A stretch of DNA of 64,000 nucleotides, from positions 1-64,000 of the forward strand of contig NZ_JABXGD010000011.1 of the NCBI RefSeq assembly GCF_022627955.1. The letters run 5' to 3'. The position numbers and the translations under genes are program-made. The stretch is from Microbacterium sp. C5A9 (GTDB lineage Bacteria; Actinomycetota; Actinomycetes; Actinomycetales; Microbacteriaceae). Positions 49,448-57,576 of the stretch are shown piece by piece. A model generated the notes under the pieces. That model was not told the origin of the DNA. It did not search any database and was given only the letters and a program-made list of their open reading frames with translations. Numbering within the stretch: position 1 is the stretch's first letter; the number at the start of each line of letters is the position of its first letter.

Positions 49448-49950
49448 TGAGAGAGCGACAGAGACCGGACCGGCATGAACGAGCCGATCGGCTGAAGGAG
49501 CGGATCTACCTCACCTTCGCCGCGCTCGCCGTGGTGCTCGCCCTCGCGACGCACGGTCACGTCGAGGCGGGTGAAGCGCTGCGCACCCTGGCGGTCACGG
49601 TGCTCGGCACCCTGCTCGCGGTCTTCACCGCCGACCTGATCTCCCACCTGGTCGTGCACGAGCGGTTCATGACCGCCGCCGAGCTCCGCCATGCCGTCGT
49701 GACGACGTTCGGTGCGCTCGGTGCCGTCGCGCTGCCGTTCATCCTGCTCGCCACGTCCGCATGGGGGTGGTGGAGTGTGGAGTCGGCGCTGCGGTGGTCG
49801 GCCGTCGCCCTGGTCGCCGCGCTGGTCGGCATCGGGTTCCTCGCGGTGCGCAGGATCCGTCTGTCGTGGCAGGTGCGCCTTCTGGTGCTCGGGGGAGAGG
49901 CCGTGCTGGCGCTGGCCGTGATCGGTCTGCAGGTGCTCGCGCACGCCTGA
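49444..49950 (+). CDS. Four-helix membrane protein of unknown function
   Basis: The 168-residue product begins with a charged stretch (MRERQRPDRHERADRLKERIYL) followed by four hydrophobic helices (about residues 24-44, 47-70, 88-110, 115-135 plus a last one near the C-terminus). No family is recognised. GTG 49444 overlaps the GntR stop (GTGA), indicating coupling to the regulator. Confidence 0.65.
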   Translation: MMRERQRPDRHERADRLKERIYLTFAALAVVLALATHGHVEAGEALRTLAVTVLGTLLAVFTADLISHLVVHERFMTAAELRHAVVTTFGALGAVALPFILLATSAWGWWSVESALRWSAVALVAALVGIGFLAVRRIRLSWQVRLLVLGGEAVLALAVIGLQVLAHA

Positions 49951-49990
49951 CCGCCGAACCGACCGAGACGGCCCGCAGCTCTGCCGCCGA

Positions 49991-50485
49991 TCAGCCCACC
50001 CGGAGCACGCTGAACCCCGCGGCATCGAGAGAGCCGAGCACGAGGCGCTGCCGCAGCGAGCGGTCGCGGGTGCCTGCGGAGACCGGTGACAGCGCCACGG
50101 AGATCTGGAAGAGGATCTCGGAGGACAGGAGTCGCTGCACCTTCGCGGGGGCGATCCGTGCTCGGCCGCTGCGGATGACGGCGATGCGCAGCGCATCCGC
50201 GGCCACGGAGTCGGAGGCCGACCGGAGCAGGGTGTTGATCTTGAGCAGCGACGAGCGGCCGTCGCCCTCGATCGCCAGGATGACGATCTGGGCGGGCTCC
50301 GTCGTGGTGGCGAAGGTCTGCAGCATCACGCCGCCGGCCCGGGCGCTCTCCTGCAGATCGCGCACGAGGTCGTGGGCGTCGCCGTCGATCACGACGGGCG
50401 CCGAGTCGAGCCTGTCGACCATCTGGGCGTCGCGGGCGGCGCGGGTCACCTGCCGTCTCCAGGTGCCTCGAGGACGGGTGCGCAT
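49991..50485 (-). CDS. Conserved-looking protein of unknown function
   Basis: The 164-residue product has no signal peptide, helix or recognisable motif. Its central part is an alternating hydrophobic/charged pattern (QTFATTTEPAQIVILAIEGDGRSSLL) that looks folded, with a basic N-terminus. ATG at 50420 (MVDRLDSAPVV) is a plausible alternative start. Neighbours differ in strand, so it seems to be a single gene. Confidence 0.5.
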   Translation of the reverse strand: MRTRPRGTWRRQVTRAARDAQMVDRLDSAPVVIDGDAHDLVRDLQESARAGGVMLQTFATTTEPAQIVILAIEGDGRSSLLKINTLLRSASDSVAADALRIAVIRSGRARIAPAKVQRLLSSEILFQISVALSPVSAGTRDRSLRQRLVLGSLDAAGFSVLRVG

Positions 50486-50543
50486 GCTCCGATCATCGCA
50501 GGCCAGGGCGCGGATGCGGGGGGCAAGGATCGTCGTGCGGGTT

Positions 50544-50822
50544 CTAGAGCGGCCACTGCAGGCGGCGGAGGCCTCCGATGACGAGGGTCTGTCGGCCGTC
50601 GGAGCGGAGAGAGGTGAGCAGCGTGTGACCGCAGCCTCGGCACAGGAGGATCATGCCGGCATCGTCGAGTTCGGCGACCGCATCGGCGAGCGCCGCTTCA
50701 TGCTCGCAGTGCGCGCACGCCGCCCGCGCGTCCGTCATGTCTCTGCCGAAGAGCTCGAGCAGGAGGCCGCCGGCGGCGTTGCCGTCGAGCTGCTCGTGAT
50801 GGCCGGGGTGATGGGCGCGCAT
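50544..50822 (-). CDS. DUF6510-type zinc-binding small protein
   Basis: The 92-residue protein has ACAHCEHEAAL and ILLCRGCGHTLL, two Cys pairs (CxxC) suiting one Zn. DUF6510 family members are encoded beside flavin reductases and molybdopterin proteins. It starts in a TGATG overlap with the reductase gene and is the third gene of the module. Confidence 0.78.
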   Translation of the reverse strand: MRAHHPGHHEQLDGNAAGGLLLELFGRDMTDARAACAHCEHEAALADAVAELDDAGMILLCRGCGHTLLTSLRSDGRQTLVIGGLRRLQWPL

Positions 50823-51547
50823 CAGGCACCTCCGAAGCGCTCGGTACGGATTCGATCGGGGGAGTGACCCGCGGAGACGAGCAGGTCGGCGACCGCCTCG
50901 ACGAAACCCGTCGGGCCGCACACGTAGACCGCGGGGTTCTGCGACACCGGGATCGTGGATGCCGTGATCGTGGCTGCATCCACCCTGCCTGCGGGTCGTG
51001 CGACACCGGCGGGAGAAGACCGGGTGTACGCCCAGTCGAGGGTGAACGTCTCGTCGGAGAGCGCGCTCAGCTCGTCGGCGTAGAACGCGTCGTCCGCGGT
51101 GCGCACCGAGTACAGCAGGCGCATCGGCGCCCCGCTCGCGACGAGGGCGTGCTCCCGTGCCATCGCGAGCAGCGGGACGATGCCCGAGCCGCCGGCGATG
51201 AGCTGCACGGGTTCCGGTCGGTCGGGGGTCCACACGAAGTAGGCGCCGATGGGGCCGCGCACTTCGAGCTCGTCGCCCGGACGCACGTCCTCCACGACAT
51301 AGGGGGAGACCTCTCCGTCCGGTACCTCGTCGACGGCGAGCTCGAGGAGATCGGAGCCGCCCGCGGAGGCCAGCGAGTAGGAGCGCACGGCCTGATAGCC
51401 GTCTTCCGCGGTGAGGCGCACGTCGACGTGCTGTCCTGCGAGGTTTCCCGGCCATCCGTGCACCCGCAGCCGGAGGATGCGACCGTGCGCCGTGGCCTGC
51501 CGGGTCTCGACGACCGTGGCGGCCAGCCACAGCGACGAGGTGGTCAC
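50822..51547 (-). CDS. Ferredoxin-NADP reductase-like FAD oxidoreductase
   Basis: From GTG 51547 the 241-residue protein has the FAD motif RSYSLAS (RxYS), the NAD(P)-binding GGSGIVPLLAM, and the C-terminal YVCGPTGFVEAV. It belongs to the flavodoxin-reductase-like FNR group without its own Fe-S domain. It overlaps both neighbours in the operon (GTGA with the molybdopterin protein, TGATG with DUF6510). It probably passes electrons to the molybdoenzyme. Confidence 0.88.
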   Translation of the reverse strand: MTTSSLWLAATVVETRQATAHGRILRLRVHGWPGNLAGQHVDVRLTAEDGYQAVRSYSLASAGGSDLLELAVDEVPDGEVSPYVVEDVRPGDELEVRGPIGAYFVWTPDRPEPVQLIAGGSGIVPLLAMAREHALVASGAPMRLLYSVRTADDAFYADELSALSDETFTLDWAYTRSSPAGVARPAGRVDAATITASTIPVSQNPAVYVCGPTGFVEAVADLLVSAGHSPDRIRTERFGGA

Positions 51548-52134
51548 CAGTACCGCTCCTCTTTCCAGGGGTCTCCATACATGTTGTAGCCGTTCTGCTC
51601 CCAGAAACCCGGTTCGTCGTTCTCGAGCAGGTCGAGGCCGTGGACCCACTTGGCCGACTTCCAGAAGTAGAGATGCGGAACGAGCAGACGTGCGGGCCCG
51701 CCGTGCTCGGCCCCGAGCGGTTCACCTTCGAACTCGACGGCAATCCATGCGCGGCCGCCCGTCAGATCGGCGCGGGGGACATTGGTGGTGTACCCGCCGT
51801 ACGAGAAGACGCGCGTGAATTCGCCGTCCCCGGCGTCTGCGAGCAGGTGATCCAGCGAGACTCCCCGCCACCGCGTGCCGAGCTTGGACCAGCGCGTCAC
51901 GCAGTGGATGTCGGTGGTGATCGTGTCGAGCGGGAGCGCGTGCAGGTCATCCCACGACCACGTCCGCCGGATTCCGTCGAGCCCGACGACGGCGAACTCC
52001 CAGGTGTCGGTGGCGATGCGAGGCGTGGGCCCGGCGGACAGCACGGGGAAGTCCTCGGTCAGGTACTGACCCGGTGGCAGCCGCTCGTCTGCCCCTCTGC
52101 GGCGTGCGCCGAACCCTCGTGAGATCACAGCCAT
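51544..52134 (-). CDS. Molybdopterin-dependent oxidoreductase, sulfite-oxidase fold
   Basis: The 196-residue protein from ATG 52134 has the molybdopterin-binding block of the sulfite-oxidase/YedY class: DIHCVTRWSKLG (Cys ligand of Mo near residue 94), GGYTTNVP and ARLLVPHLYFWKSAKWV. It has no twin-Arg signal, so it is a cytoplasmic form, unlike MsrP/YedY. It heads the operon with its reductase and a zinc protein. The substrate is unknown; sulfoxide or nitrate-type reduction is possible. Confidence 0.87.
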   Translation of the reverse strand: MAVISRGFGARRRGADERLPPGQYLTEDFPVLSAGPTPRIATDTWEFAVVGLDGIRRTWSWDDLHALPLDTITTDIHCVTRWSKLGTRWRGVSLDHLLADAGDGEFTRVFSYGGYTTNVPRADLTGGRAWIAVEFEGEPLGAEHGGPARLLVPHLYFWKSAKWVHGLDLLENDEPGFWEQNGYNMYGDPWKEERYW

Positions 52135-52309
52135 CGTCGTCCTCTTCCGTCGGTCCAGCGAATACGGCCGGTCGACCGCGGTCGCCTGGCCCCCTCCGGG
52201 GACGGCCCTGCGGTGACGCGACGATTCTAGTGAGCGGCCTCCTCGTCGCACGAGGGGTTCGCGCTGATCGCGCGAGCGGCGGCTGATCGTGATCTCAGCG
52301 ACATCAAAT

Positions 52310-52331
52310 ATTTACTTGTATACGCGTAAAT
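52310..52331. promoter_or_regulatory. AT-rich dyad before the flagellar sigma gene
   Basis: ATTTAC-N10-GTAAAT with central GTATAC, in the most AT-rich patch of the locus. A -10-like TATGTT (52337-52342) follows, so the dyad overlaps the -35 position. It is a likely binding site of an activator or repressor controlling entry into the flagellar cascade. Confidence 0.6.
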
Positions 52332-52377
52332 CCTGCTATGTTCCTGATAAACCAGTTGAACAAGCCACGGAGTCACA

Positions 52378-53235
52378 TTGCTGCGTCATTCTGATGTTTT
52401 TGCTGATTCTGACCCGGGTCAGGGCGTCGCGTCGACACCCGATCAGCTCGCCAGGGACAACATGCCCCTCGCCACCTTCCTCGCCGTCGAGAAGGCGCGC
52501 TCGGCGACGCACGTCGACCTCGACGACCTGCTCTCCGCCGCACGGATGGGACTCGCGCGAGCGGCGATGTCGTACGACGCGTCGCGCGGTGTTCCGTTCG
52601 GTGCGTTCGCGAGCAGCCAGATCAACTGGGCGATGCTGTCGGAGATGCGTCGTGCCGACCCCGCAGGAGAACGCAGTCGGGACAAGATCGAACGCCTGCG
52701 CGTCGCCGCCGAGGCCGTACTCGCCCGCACGGGCCGCACCGCGACGCCCCTGGAGCTGGCACGAGAGTCGGGTCTCGACATCGACACGGTGATCGAGATG
52801 CAGAAGCTCGACGAGATGGTGCGCACCGCGACCAGCTTCGAGGAGCACTTCGACGTGGAGACCGGACGCCAGGCGGCCGACCTCACCGACAGCGTGATCC
52901 TGCCCGAGCACGCGGTCGAGCAGTCGGAGCTGCGCACGATGCTCTCGCGCGTCATCGACGCGCTGCCCGACGCCATGCGTCAGGTGGTGCGCGGGATCTA
53001 CCTCGACGACCGCATGGTCAAGGACATCGCGGAGGAGCTCGCGGTGAGCCACGCGTATGTCTCGAAGCTGCGCTCCAAGGGGCTCACTCTGATGCGCGAG
53101 GCCATGCAGGCGTGGGAGGACGGCACCACCGGCGACCGTTCGACCAAGGCCCGCTCGGACTTCTTCGAGGCGCTCTTCGGAGCCGCCGCCCCCGCGGAGA
53201 CGGCGACGACCGCGCGCGTGCTCGCCGGCGTCTGA
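52378..53235 (+). CDS. Flagellar/FliA-WhiG-like sigma factor
   Basis: The 285-residue sigma-70 protein (no region 1.1) has region 2 as DLDDLLSAARMGLARAAMSYDASRG with core-binding and -10 recognition residues, region 3 as GRTATPLELARESGLDIDTVI, and region 4 as VVRGIYLDDRMVKDIAEELAVSHAYVSKLRS. It starts with the rare TTG at 52378 behind ACGGAG. It precedes fliC and the three sigma-28-like promoters, so it is probably their sigma factor. The tail is not conserved. Confidence 0.8.
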   Translation: MLRHSDVFADSDPGQGVASTPDQLARDNMPLATFLAVEKARSATHVDLDDLLSAARMGLARAAMSYDASRGVPFGAFASSQINWAMLSEMRRADPAGERSRDKIERLRVAAEAVLARTGRTATPLELARESGLDIDTVIEMQKLDEMVRTATSFEEHFDVETGRQAADLTDSVILPEHAVEQSELRTMLSRVIDALPDAMRQVVRGIYLDDRMVKDIAEELAVSHAYVSKLRSKGLTLMREAMQAWEDGTTGDRSTKARSDFFEALFGAAAPAETATTARVLAGV

Positions 53236-53253
53236 GATTTCTCCCGGCCCCGG

Positions 53254-53280
53254 GTTACGGGCGATCCGCACGTCGCGAAT
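53254..53280 (+). promoter_or_regulatory. Sigma-28-like promoter of fliC
   Basis: TTAC (53255) and CGCGAATG (53274) are 15 bp apart; the longer matching pattern is GTTACG-N12-GTCGCGAATG. Compared with flgB and fliH copies this is the most diverged at the -10. It resembles the sigma-28 consensus TAAA-N15-GCCGATAA in layout, and the -10 in the shared CGA core. Confidence 0.6.
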
Positions 53281-53289
53281 GTGGTGAGT

Positions 53290-53345
53290 GCAGGCCCACG
53301 GATGGGCCCGCATTCAGTCCCATCACCACGGAGGATAAACATGGG
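53290..53345 (+). promoter_or_regulatory. fliC leader with two GGA hairpins (CsrA-like)
   Basis: Hairpin 1 pairs GGCCCA with TGGGCC around a CGGA tetraloop (53293-53308). Hairpin 2 pairs CCCAT (53319-53323) with ATGGG (53341-53345), putting the ribosome site ACGGAGGATAAAC in the loop. This is the arrangement of the CsrA-controlled hag leader in Bacillus: one upstream GGA hairpin and one on the Shine-Dalgarno. It implies translational control of flagellin. Confidence 0.6.
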
Positions 53346-54201
53346 TCTTCAGATCGCAACCAACGTCAGTGCGCTCAACTCGTACCGCAACCTGTCGGCG
53401 AACCAGAACGACGTCTCGAAGTCGCTCGAGAAGCTCTCGAGCGGTCTGCGCATCAACCGCGCAGCCGACGACGCCGCGGGTCTCGCCATCTCCGAGGGCC
53501 TGCGCTCGCAGGTCAACGGCCTGAACGTCGCAGCCCGCAACGCTCAGGACGGCATCTCGGTCATCCAGACCGCAGAAGGCCAGCTGACCGAGGTCCACTC
53601 CATCCTGCAGCGCGTGCGCGACCTCGCGGTGCAGGCCGGTAACGACTCGAACAACGCCGACTCGCGCGGAGCGATCACCACCGAGGTGACGCAGCTGGTC
53701 GACGAGCTCGAGCGCATCGCCGACAGCGCCAACTTCAACGGCATCCAGCTGCTCGACGGCACGGCCGGTGCCGCAGGCGACGGAACGCTCAGCTTCCAGG
53801 TGGGCGCCGACGGTTCTGCATCCAGCCAGATCACCGTCGACCTGAGCAGCGCCAACATCAAGGCGCTCTCGACGCAGCTGCGCACGGACATCGTGACGAC
53901 CGACGGATTCGCGGACCCGACGGTGGCCGCCGCGACCATCACCACGGTCGACACCGCCATCAAGAGCGTCTCGTCGGCCCGCGCCGACCTCGGTGCGGTG
54001 CAGAACCGCTTCGAGTCGACGATCAACTCGCTGCAGGTCTCGGCCGAGAACCTCTCGGCTGCCAAGAGCCGCATCGCGGACACCGACATGGCCTCGGAGA
54101 TGGTCAAGTACACGGCGGCGAACATCCTGGCTCAGGCCGGCACCGCCATGCTGGCGCAGGCCAACCAGTCCGGCCAGGGCGTTCTCCAGCTGCTCCGTTG
54201 A
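53341..54201 (+). CDS. Flagellin FliC
   Basis: The 286-residue flagellin has the D0/D1 N-terminal IATNVSALNSYRNLSANQ and LEKLSSGLRINRAADDAAG and the C-terminal RIADTDMASEMVKYTAANILAQAG and NQSGQGVLQLLR. The variable surface domain is very short (about 60 residues), so the filament is a minimal type. ATG 53341 with AGGA-type site. Codon use is highly optimised. A 13 bp-stem terminator follows, so fliC forms its own transcript. Confidence 0.96.
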   Translation: MGLQIATNVSALNSYRNLSANQNDVSKSLEKLSSGLRINRAADDAAGLAISEGLRSQVNGLNVAARNAQDGISVIQTAEGQLTEVHSILQRVRDLAVQAGNDSNNADSRGAITTEVTQLVDELERIADSANFNGIQLLDGTAGAAGDGTLSFQVGADGSASSQITVDLSSANIKALSTQLRTDIVTTDGFADPTVAAATITTVDTAIKSVSSARADLGAVQNRFESTINSLQVSAENLSAAKSRIADTDMASEMVKYTAANILAQAGTAMLAQANQSGQGVLQLLR

Positions 54202-54224
54202 GTCGCTGCGCCTGAGGCGCTTCG

Positions 54225-54258
54225 GGTGCCCGAGCGGGGTCGTCTCCGCTCGGGCACC
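54225..54258 (+). terminator. Terminator after fliC
   Basis: Perfect 13 bp stem GGTGCCCGAGCGG / CCGCTCGGGCACC with an eight-base loop, ending in CACCTT. It separates fliC from fliD. Confidence 0.9.
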
Positions 54259-54302
54259 TTCGGGGAATGACACGATCCGCAGCACTGGGAAGGCATCTGA
54301 GG

Positions 54303-55670
54303 ATGAAACTCGACGGCTTGATCTCCGGCCTGAAGACAGGCGAGCTCATCGACGCGCTCATGGACGTGTCGGCGATCCCCAAGAAGCTCATCACCACCAA
54401 GATCACCGATCGCAGCGCGATCATCACGAACCTGCAGTCTCTCAACAGCTCGCTGCAGGCCCTCGTCGCCAAGGCGAAGACGGCCGCAGGAGCGACGTCG
54501 CTCGCGGCCTTCACCGCCACCGCATCGTCCGAGAGCGTCACCGTCACGGCTCGCCCCACGGCGAGCGCGTTCTCGACGGACGTCGTCGTCGACGCCGTCG
54601 CCTCGGCGCATTCGATCGTCACGGCGTCCGCCGGAGCCGACGCCTGGGGCGGCACCTACACTCTCGTGGCCGCAGACGGCACGCAGACCGAGATCACCCC
54701 GAACGGCAGCAGCCCGCAGGACCTCGCCAAGGCGATCAACGCGGCGAAGTCCGGCGTCACCGCGACGGTCGTCCCCGCGGGCACGGATGCCGACGGCGCA
54801 CCGCTGTCGCGCATCCAGCTGACCAGCGCAGAGACCGGAGAAGAAGCCCGCTTCGCGCTGCACCGCGGCACCGGCGCCGAGGTCGATGCGGGATCGTCCG
54901 TCGATGTGGCGACCGAATCCGGCGCCGCCGTCCTCACGCAGGGGGGCGATGCGCGCATCCGCCTCTTCGCCGGAACCGCGGCCGAGCAGACTCTCACCAG
55001 CGCCGACAACACGTTCACCGTGACCGAGGGCATCGACGTCACAGTGTCGAAGGTCAGCGCCGACCCCGTGACCGTCGTCGTCGCTCTCGATGCCAAGGCG
55101 CAGACCGCCTCTGCCGAAGCCTTCGTGAAGGAGATCGCGGCGCTGCTGACGCGGATCGACAACGGATCCAAGGCCACGATCGGTGCTGTCGGCGAGACCA
55201 CGACGCTCGGCGTCTTCACCGGCGACAGCACGGTTCGCAATCTTCGAGGCGCTCTCGCCAGCGCGATGCAGCATCCGATCGACGGGATCTCGCCCTCGAC
55301 CATCGGCATCTCGATCAGCGACAAGGGCGTGCTCTCGTTCGACGCCGAGAAGTTCGGGAAGGCGCTGGCCGAGGATCCCGAGAAGACGCAGGAGCTGTTC
55401 TCGTCGATCGCCGGACGCGTGCAGAACGTGACGAACCAGTACTCGGACAAGTACGACGGGATGCTGACCCAGCGCATCACCGGGCAGGAATCCGAGGTCA
55501 AGATGCTCAAGACGCAGGTCGAGCGGTGGGACCTGCGGCTCGAACAGCGACGGGCCACGCTCGAGCGCACCTACTCGCAGCTCGAGGTGCAGCTGTCGAA
55601 GCTCCAGTCCCAGTCGTCCTGGCTCAGCTCCCAGATCGCCGGCCTCACCAACACGTCGTCGTCGTCGTGA
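54303..55670 (+). CDS. Flagellar filament cap FliD
   Basis: The 455-residue HAP2 protein begins MKLDGLISGLKTGELIDALMD and has the FliD N-terminal coiled region, a variable middle and a C-terminal coiled coil with QVERWDLRLEQRRATLERTYSQLE. It caps the filament so that flagellin can assemble. It is followed by fliS and a FliT-like gene, the usual export chaperones for FliC and FliD. Confidence 0.93.
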   Translation: MKLDGLISGLKTGELIDALMDVSAIPKKLITTKITDRSAIITNLQSLNSSLQALVAKAKTAAGATSLAAFTATASSESVTVTARPTASAFSTDVVVDAVASAHSIVTASAGADAWGGTYTLVAADGTQTEITPNGSSPQDLAKAINAAKSGVTATVVPAGTDADGAPLSRIQLTSAETGEEARFALHRGTGAEVDAGSSVDVATESGAAVLTQGGDARIRLFAGTAAEQTLTSADNTFTVTEGIDVTVSKVSADPVTVVVALDAKAQTASAEAFVKEIAALLTRIDNGSKATIGAVGETTTLGVFTGDSTVRNLRGALASAMQHPIDGISPSTIGISISDKGVLSFDAEKFGKALAEDPEKTQELFSSIAGRVQNVTNQYSDKYDGMLTQRITGQESEVKMLKTQVERWDLRLEQRRATLERTYSQLEVQLSKLQSQSSWLSSQIAGLTNTSSSS

Positions 55671-55711
55671 TCTGAGACCCTTCCACCCGCACCGCATCGG
55701 AGTCAGACACC

Positions 55712-56125
55712 ATGCCCATCACCTCCCTCGACCGCGCGAAGCAGCAGTACCTCGAGCAGCAGGTCGCGTCCGCCTCGCCGGAGCGCCTGCTCATCCTGCT
55801 CTACGACCGGCTGCTGGTCGACATCGAACGGGCCGGCGTCTCGCAGGATGCCGCAGAGTGGGCGGCCGCCGGCGCGCACCTCACGCACGCTCAGCAGATC
55901 GTCGCAGAGCTCAACGGGTCTCTCACAGACGCGTGGGAGGGGGCGGTCGAGCTGCGCAGCGTCTACACGTATCTCACCAGCCGCCTCATCACGGCGAACA
56001 TCACCCGCGACCGCGCGGTGACGGCCGAGTGCCGCGACCTCGTGATCCCGCTGCGCGAGGCGTGGCATGCGGCGGCGGCGGCGGTCACGGCGACCTCGCC
56101 GACGTCGACCTCGGCACTGGCCTGA
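55712..56125 (+). CDS. Flagellin export chaperone FliS
   Basis: The 137-residue FliS shows the conserved start YLEQQVASASPERLLILLYDRL and the helical motif AELNGSLTDAWEGAVELRSVYTYLTSRL. It binds the flagellin C-terminus to prevent polymerisation before export. It follows fliD by 42 bp. Confidence 0.93.
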   Translation: MPITSLDRAKQQYLEQQVASASPERLLILLYDRLLVDIERAGVSQDAAEWAAAGAHLTHAQQIVAELNGSLTDAWEGAVELRSVYTYLTSRLITANITRDRAVTAECRDLVIPLREAWHAAAAAVTATSPTSTSALA

Positions 56126-56131
56126 CCGGCC

Positions 56132-56410
56132 GTGCCCGACAACCTCGCGGCATGGCTGGCCGTGCTCGATCAGTTCGAGCGCGCCCTCGACGCTGCAGAC
56201 GAGCAGCTGGAGTCCGCCGACTTCGACCGGCCGGACGGTCCGATCCCCGCCCAGCTCCGGGAGCGCGCCGAAGCCGTCCTTGCGCGTCAGCAGCTCATGA
56301 TCGGCGGTCTCGTCGCATCCCGAGCGAATGTCGCGCGAGAGATCGCTGCGCTCCGTCGGGTGCCGACGAACCCCGGCGGCACCCCCGCATATCTCGACGT
56401 CGAAGGGTGA
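56132..56410 (+). CDS. FliT-like small helical flagellar protein
   Basis: The 92-residue, all-helical acidic protein (DNLAAWLAVLDQFERALDAADEQLE) begins with GTG 56132 just 6 bp after fliS. Position after fliS and helical build fit a FliT-type export chaperone for FliD, but sequence similarity is too weak to be sure. Confidence 0.6.
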   Translation: MPDNLAAWLAVLDQFERALDAADEQLESADFDRPDGPIPAQLRERAEAVLARQQLMIGGLVASRANVAREIAALRRVPTNPGGTPAYLDVEG

Positions 56411-56419
56411 GCGCGCGGG

Positions 56420-56449
56420 GTTACGCCGCGTTCCTCCTGTCGCGATAGT
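56420..56449 (+). promoter_or_regulatory. Sigma-28-like promoter of flgB
   Basis: GTTACG, 13 bp, then GTCGCGATAGT; as TTAC-N16-CGCGATAG. It matches the fliH promoter nearly base for base. Position just after the FliT-like stop, about 70 bp before the flgB start. Confidence 0.72.
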
Positions 56450-56456
56450 CCCACCT

Positions 56457-56494
56457 GAGCACGGATAGCTCGACGATTGGCCAGGGATCGGCTT
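56457..56494 (+). promoter_or_regulatory. flgB leader with two ANGGA hairpins
   Basis: Hairpin 1: GAGC-ACGGATA-GCTC (56457-56471). Hairpin 2: GGCC-AGGGATC-GGCT (56479-56493, one G-T pair). Loops present ACGGA and AGGGA, i.e. ANGGA cores, 7 bases each, with 7 bp between the stems. Matches the fliH leader in order and spacing. Confidence 0.62.
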
Positions 56495-56519
56495 CTCCAT
56501 CAACGTCCGGAGTGCCCCC

Positions 56520-56867
56520 GTGCTCGAATCCGTTACCTCCTCCGCGCTGATCAGCGCGCTCGACGGTCTGGCGCTGCGTCAGCGGTCGATCGCCGAGAAC
56601 ATCGCCAACGTCAACACCCCCGGCTACCAGGCGAAGCGGGTGCAGTTCGAAGACGAGCTGCGCTCCGCCGTCTCCGCCGGATCGGGCGCGGTGACCCCCA
56701 CCGTCGAGCGGTCGCTCGAGCCGACGCGGATCAACGGCAACAACGTCAACCTCGACACCGAGACGCTGTCGAACATCGACACGGTGCTGCGCTTCCAGTT
56801 CGCCAGTCAGGCGATCGGCGGTCAGTCCGCATCGATCACCAAGGCGATCGGCCAGGCCTCCGCATGA
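56520..56867 (+). CDS. Flagellar basal-body rod protein FlgB
   Basis: The 115-residue protein has the rod signature IAENIANVNTPGYQAK and a C-terminal heptad motif (LDTETLSNIDTVLRFQFASQAIGGQ). It is the first proximal rod protein. GTG 56520 after GGAG. Its last bases overlap flgC (ATGA). Confidence 0.93.
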   Translation: MLESVTSSALISALDGLALRQRSIAENIANVNTPGYQAKRVQFEDELRSAVSAGSGAVTPTVERSLEPTRINGNNVNLDTETLSNIDTVLRFQFASQAIGGQSASITKAIGQASA

Positions 56868-57259
56868 CCTTCGACGCGATCGGCATCGCCGGCTCAGGAC
56901 TCACCGCGCATCGCAAGTGGCTCGATGCCCTCAGCGACAACATCGCCAACGTGAACACGGCGACACCCGCGGGGGAGGAGGCCTTCCGCGAGAAGCTCGT
57001 CACCGTGCAGGCGGGCACCGAGAGCCCTGGCGTGTACGTCGCCGGTGTCGTCGAGTCCGAGGCCGAGGCGAAGCGCGTCTACGACCCCGAGCACCCCTAC
57101 GCCGACGCCGACGGATACGTGCAGTACCCGAACATCGAACTCGGCGACCAGATGAGCATGCTCATCGTGGCGCAGCGCGGCTACGAGGCGAACGCCGCCG
57201 TCGTCGACCGTGCCAAGACGACCTACGAGGCAGCACTGCAGATCGGACGCAACGGATGA
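56864..57259 (+). CDS. Flagellar basal-body rod protein FlgC
   Basis: The 131-residue protein has LDALSDNIANVNTATPAGEEAFR, a modified rod signature, and the C-terminal VAQRGYEANAAVVDRAKTTY. It follows flgB with an ATGA overlap and overlaps fliE by 4 bp. Confidence 0.92.
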   Translation: MTFDAIGIAGSGLTAHRKWLDALSDNIANVNTATPAGEEAFREKLVTVQAGTESPGVYVAGVVESEAEAKRVYDPEHPYADADGYVQYPNIELGDQMSMLIVAQRGYEANAAVVDRAKTTYEAALQIGRNG

Positions 57260-57573
57260 GCACCCCGATCGAGGGGATCTCCGCCGCCGGCGTGACCCCC
57301 CTCTCGTCACTGAGCTTCGAGAGCGATGCCGATGCCACCACCGCGACCGGTGGCGGCGCTTTCGCGAACTCGATGACCGGAGCCATGGAGAACCTCCAGC
57401 AGCTGCAGGCGTCGTCGAACGAGCTGGCCGTGCGGGCGGTCACCGGCGACCTGCAGGACATCCATCAGGCGATGATCGCCTCGTCTCGGGCGTCCGTGAC
57501 ACTCGATCTGGTCGTCGCGGTGCGTGACCGCAGCGTATCCGCGTTCAACGAGATCATGAGGATGCAGGCCTAA
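57256..57573 (+). CDS. Hook-basal body complex protein FliE
   Basis: The 105-residue adapter protein links the MS ring to the rod. It shows LQQLQASSNELAVRAVTGDLQDIHQAMIASSRASVTLDLVVAVRDRSVSAFNEIMRMQ, the FliE C-terminal block. Overlaps flgC by ATGA; fliF starts 3 bp after its stop. Confidence 0.9.
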   Translation: MSTPIEGISAAGVTPLSSLSFESDADATTATGGGAFANSMTGAMENLQQLQASSNELAVRAVTGDLQDIHQAMIASSRASVTLDLVVAVRDRSVSAFNEIMRMQA

Positions 57574-57576
57574 GCG

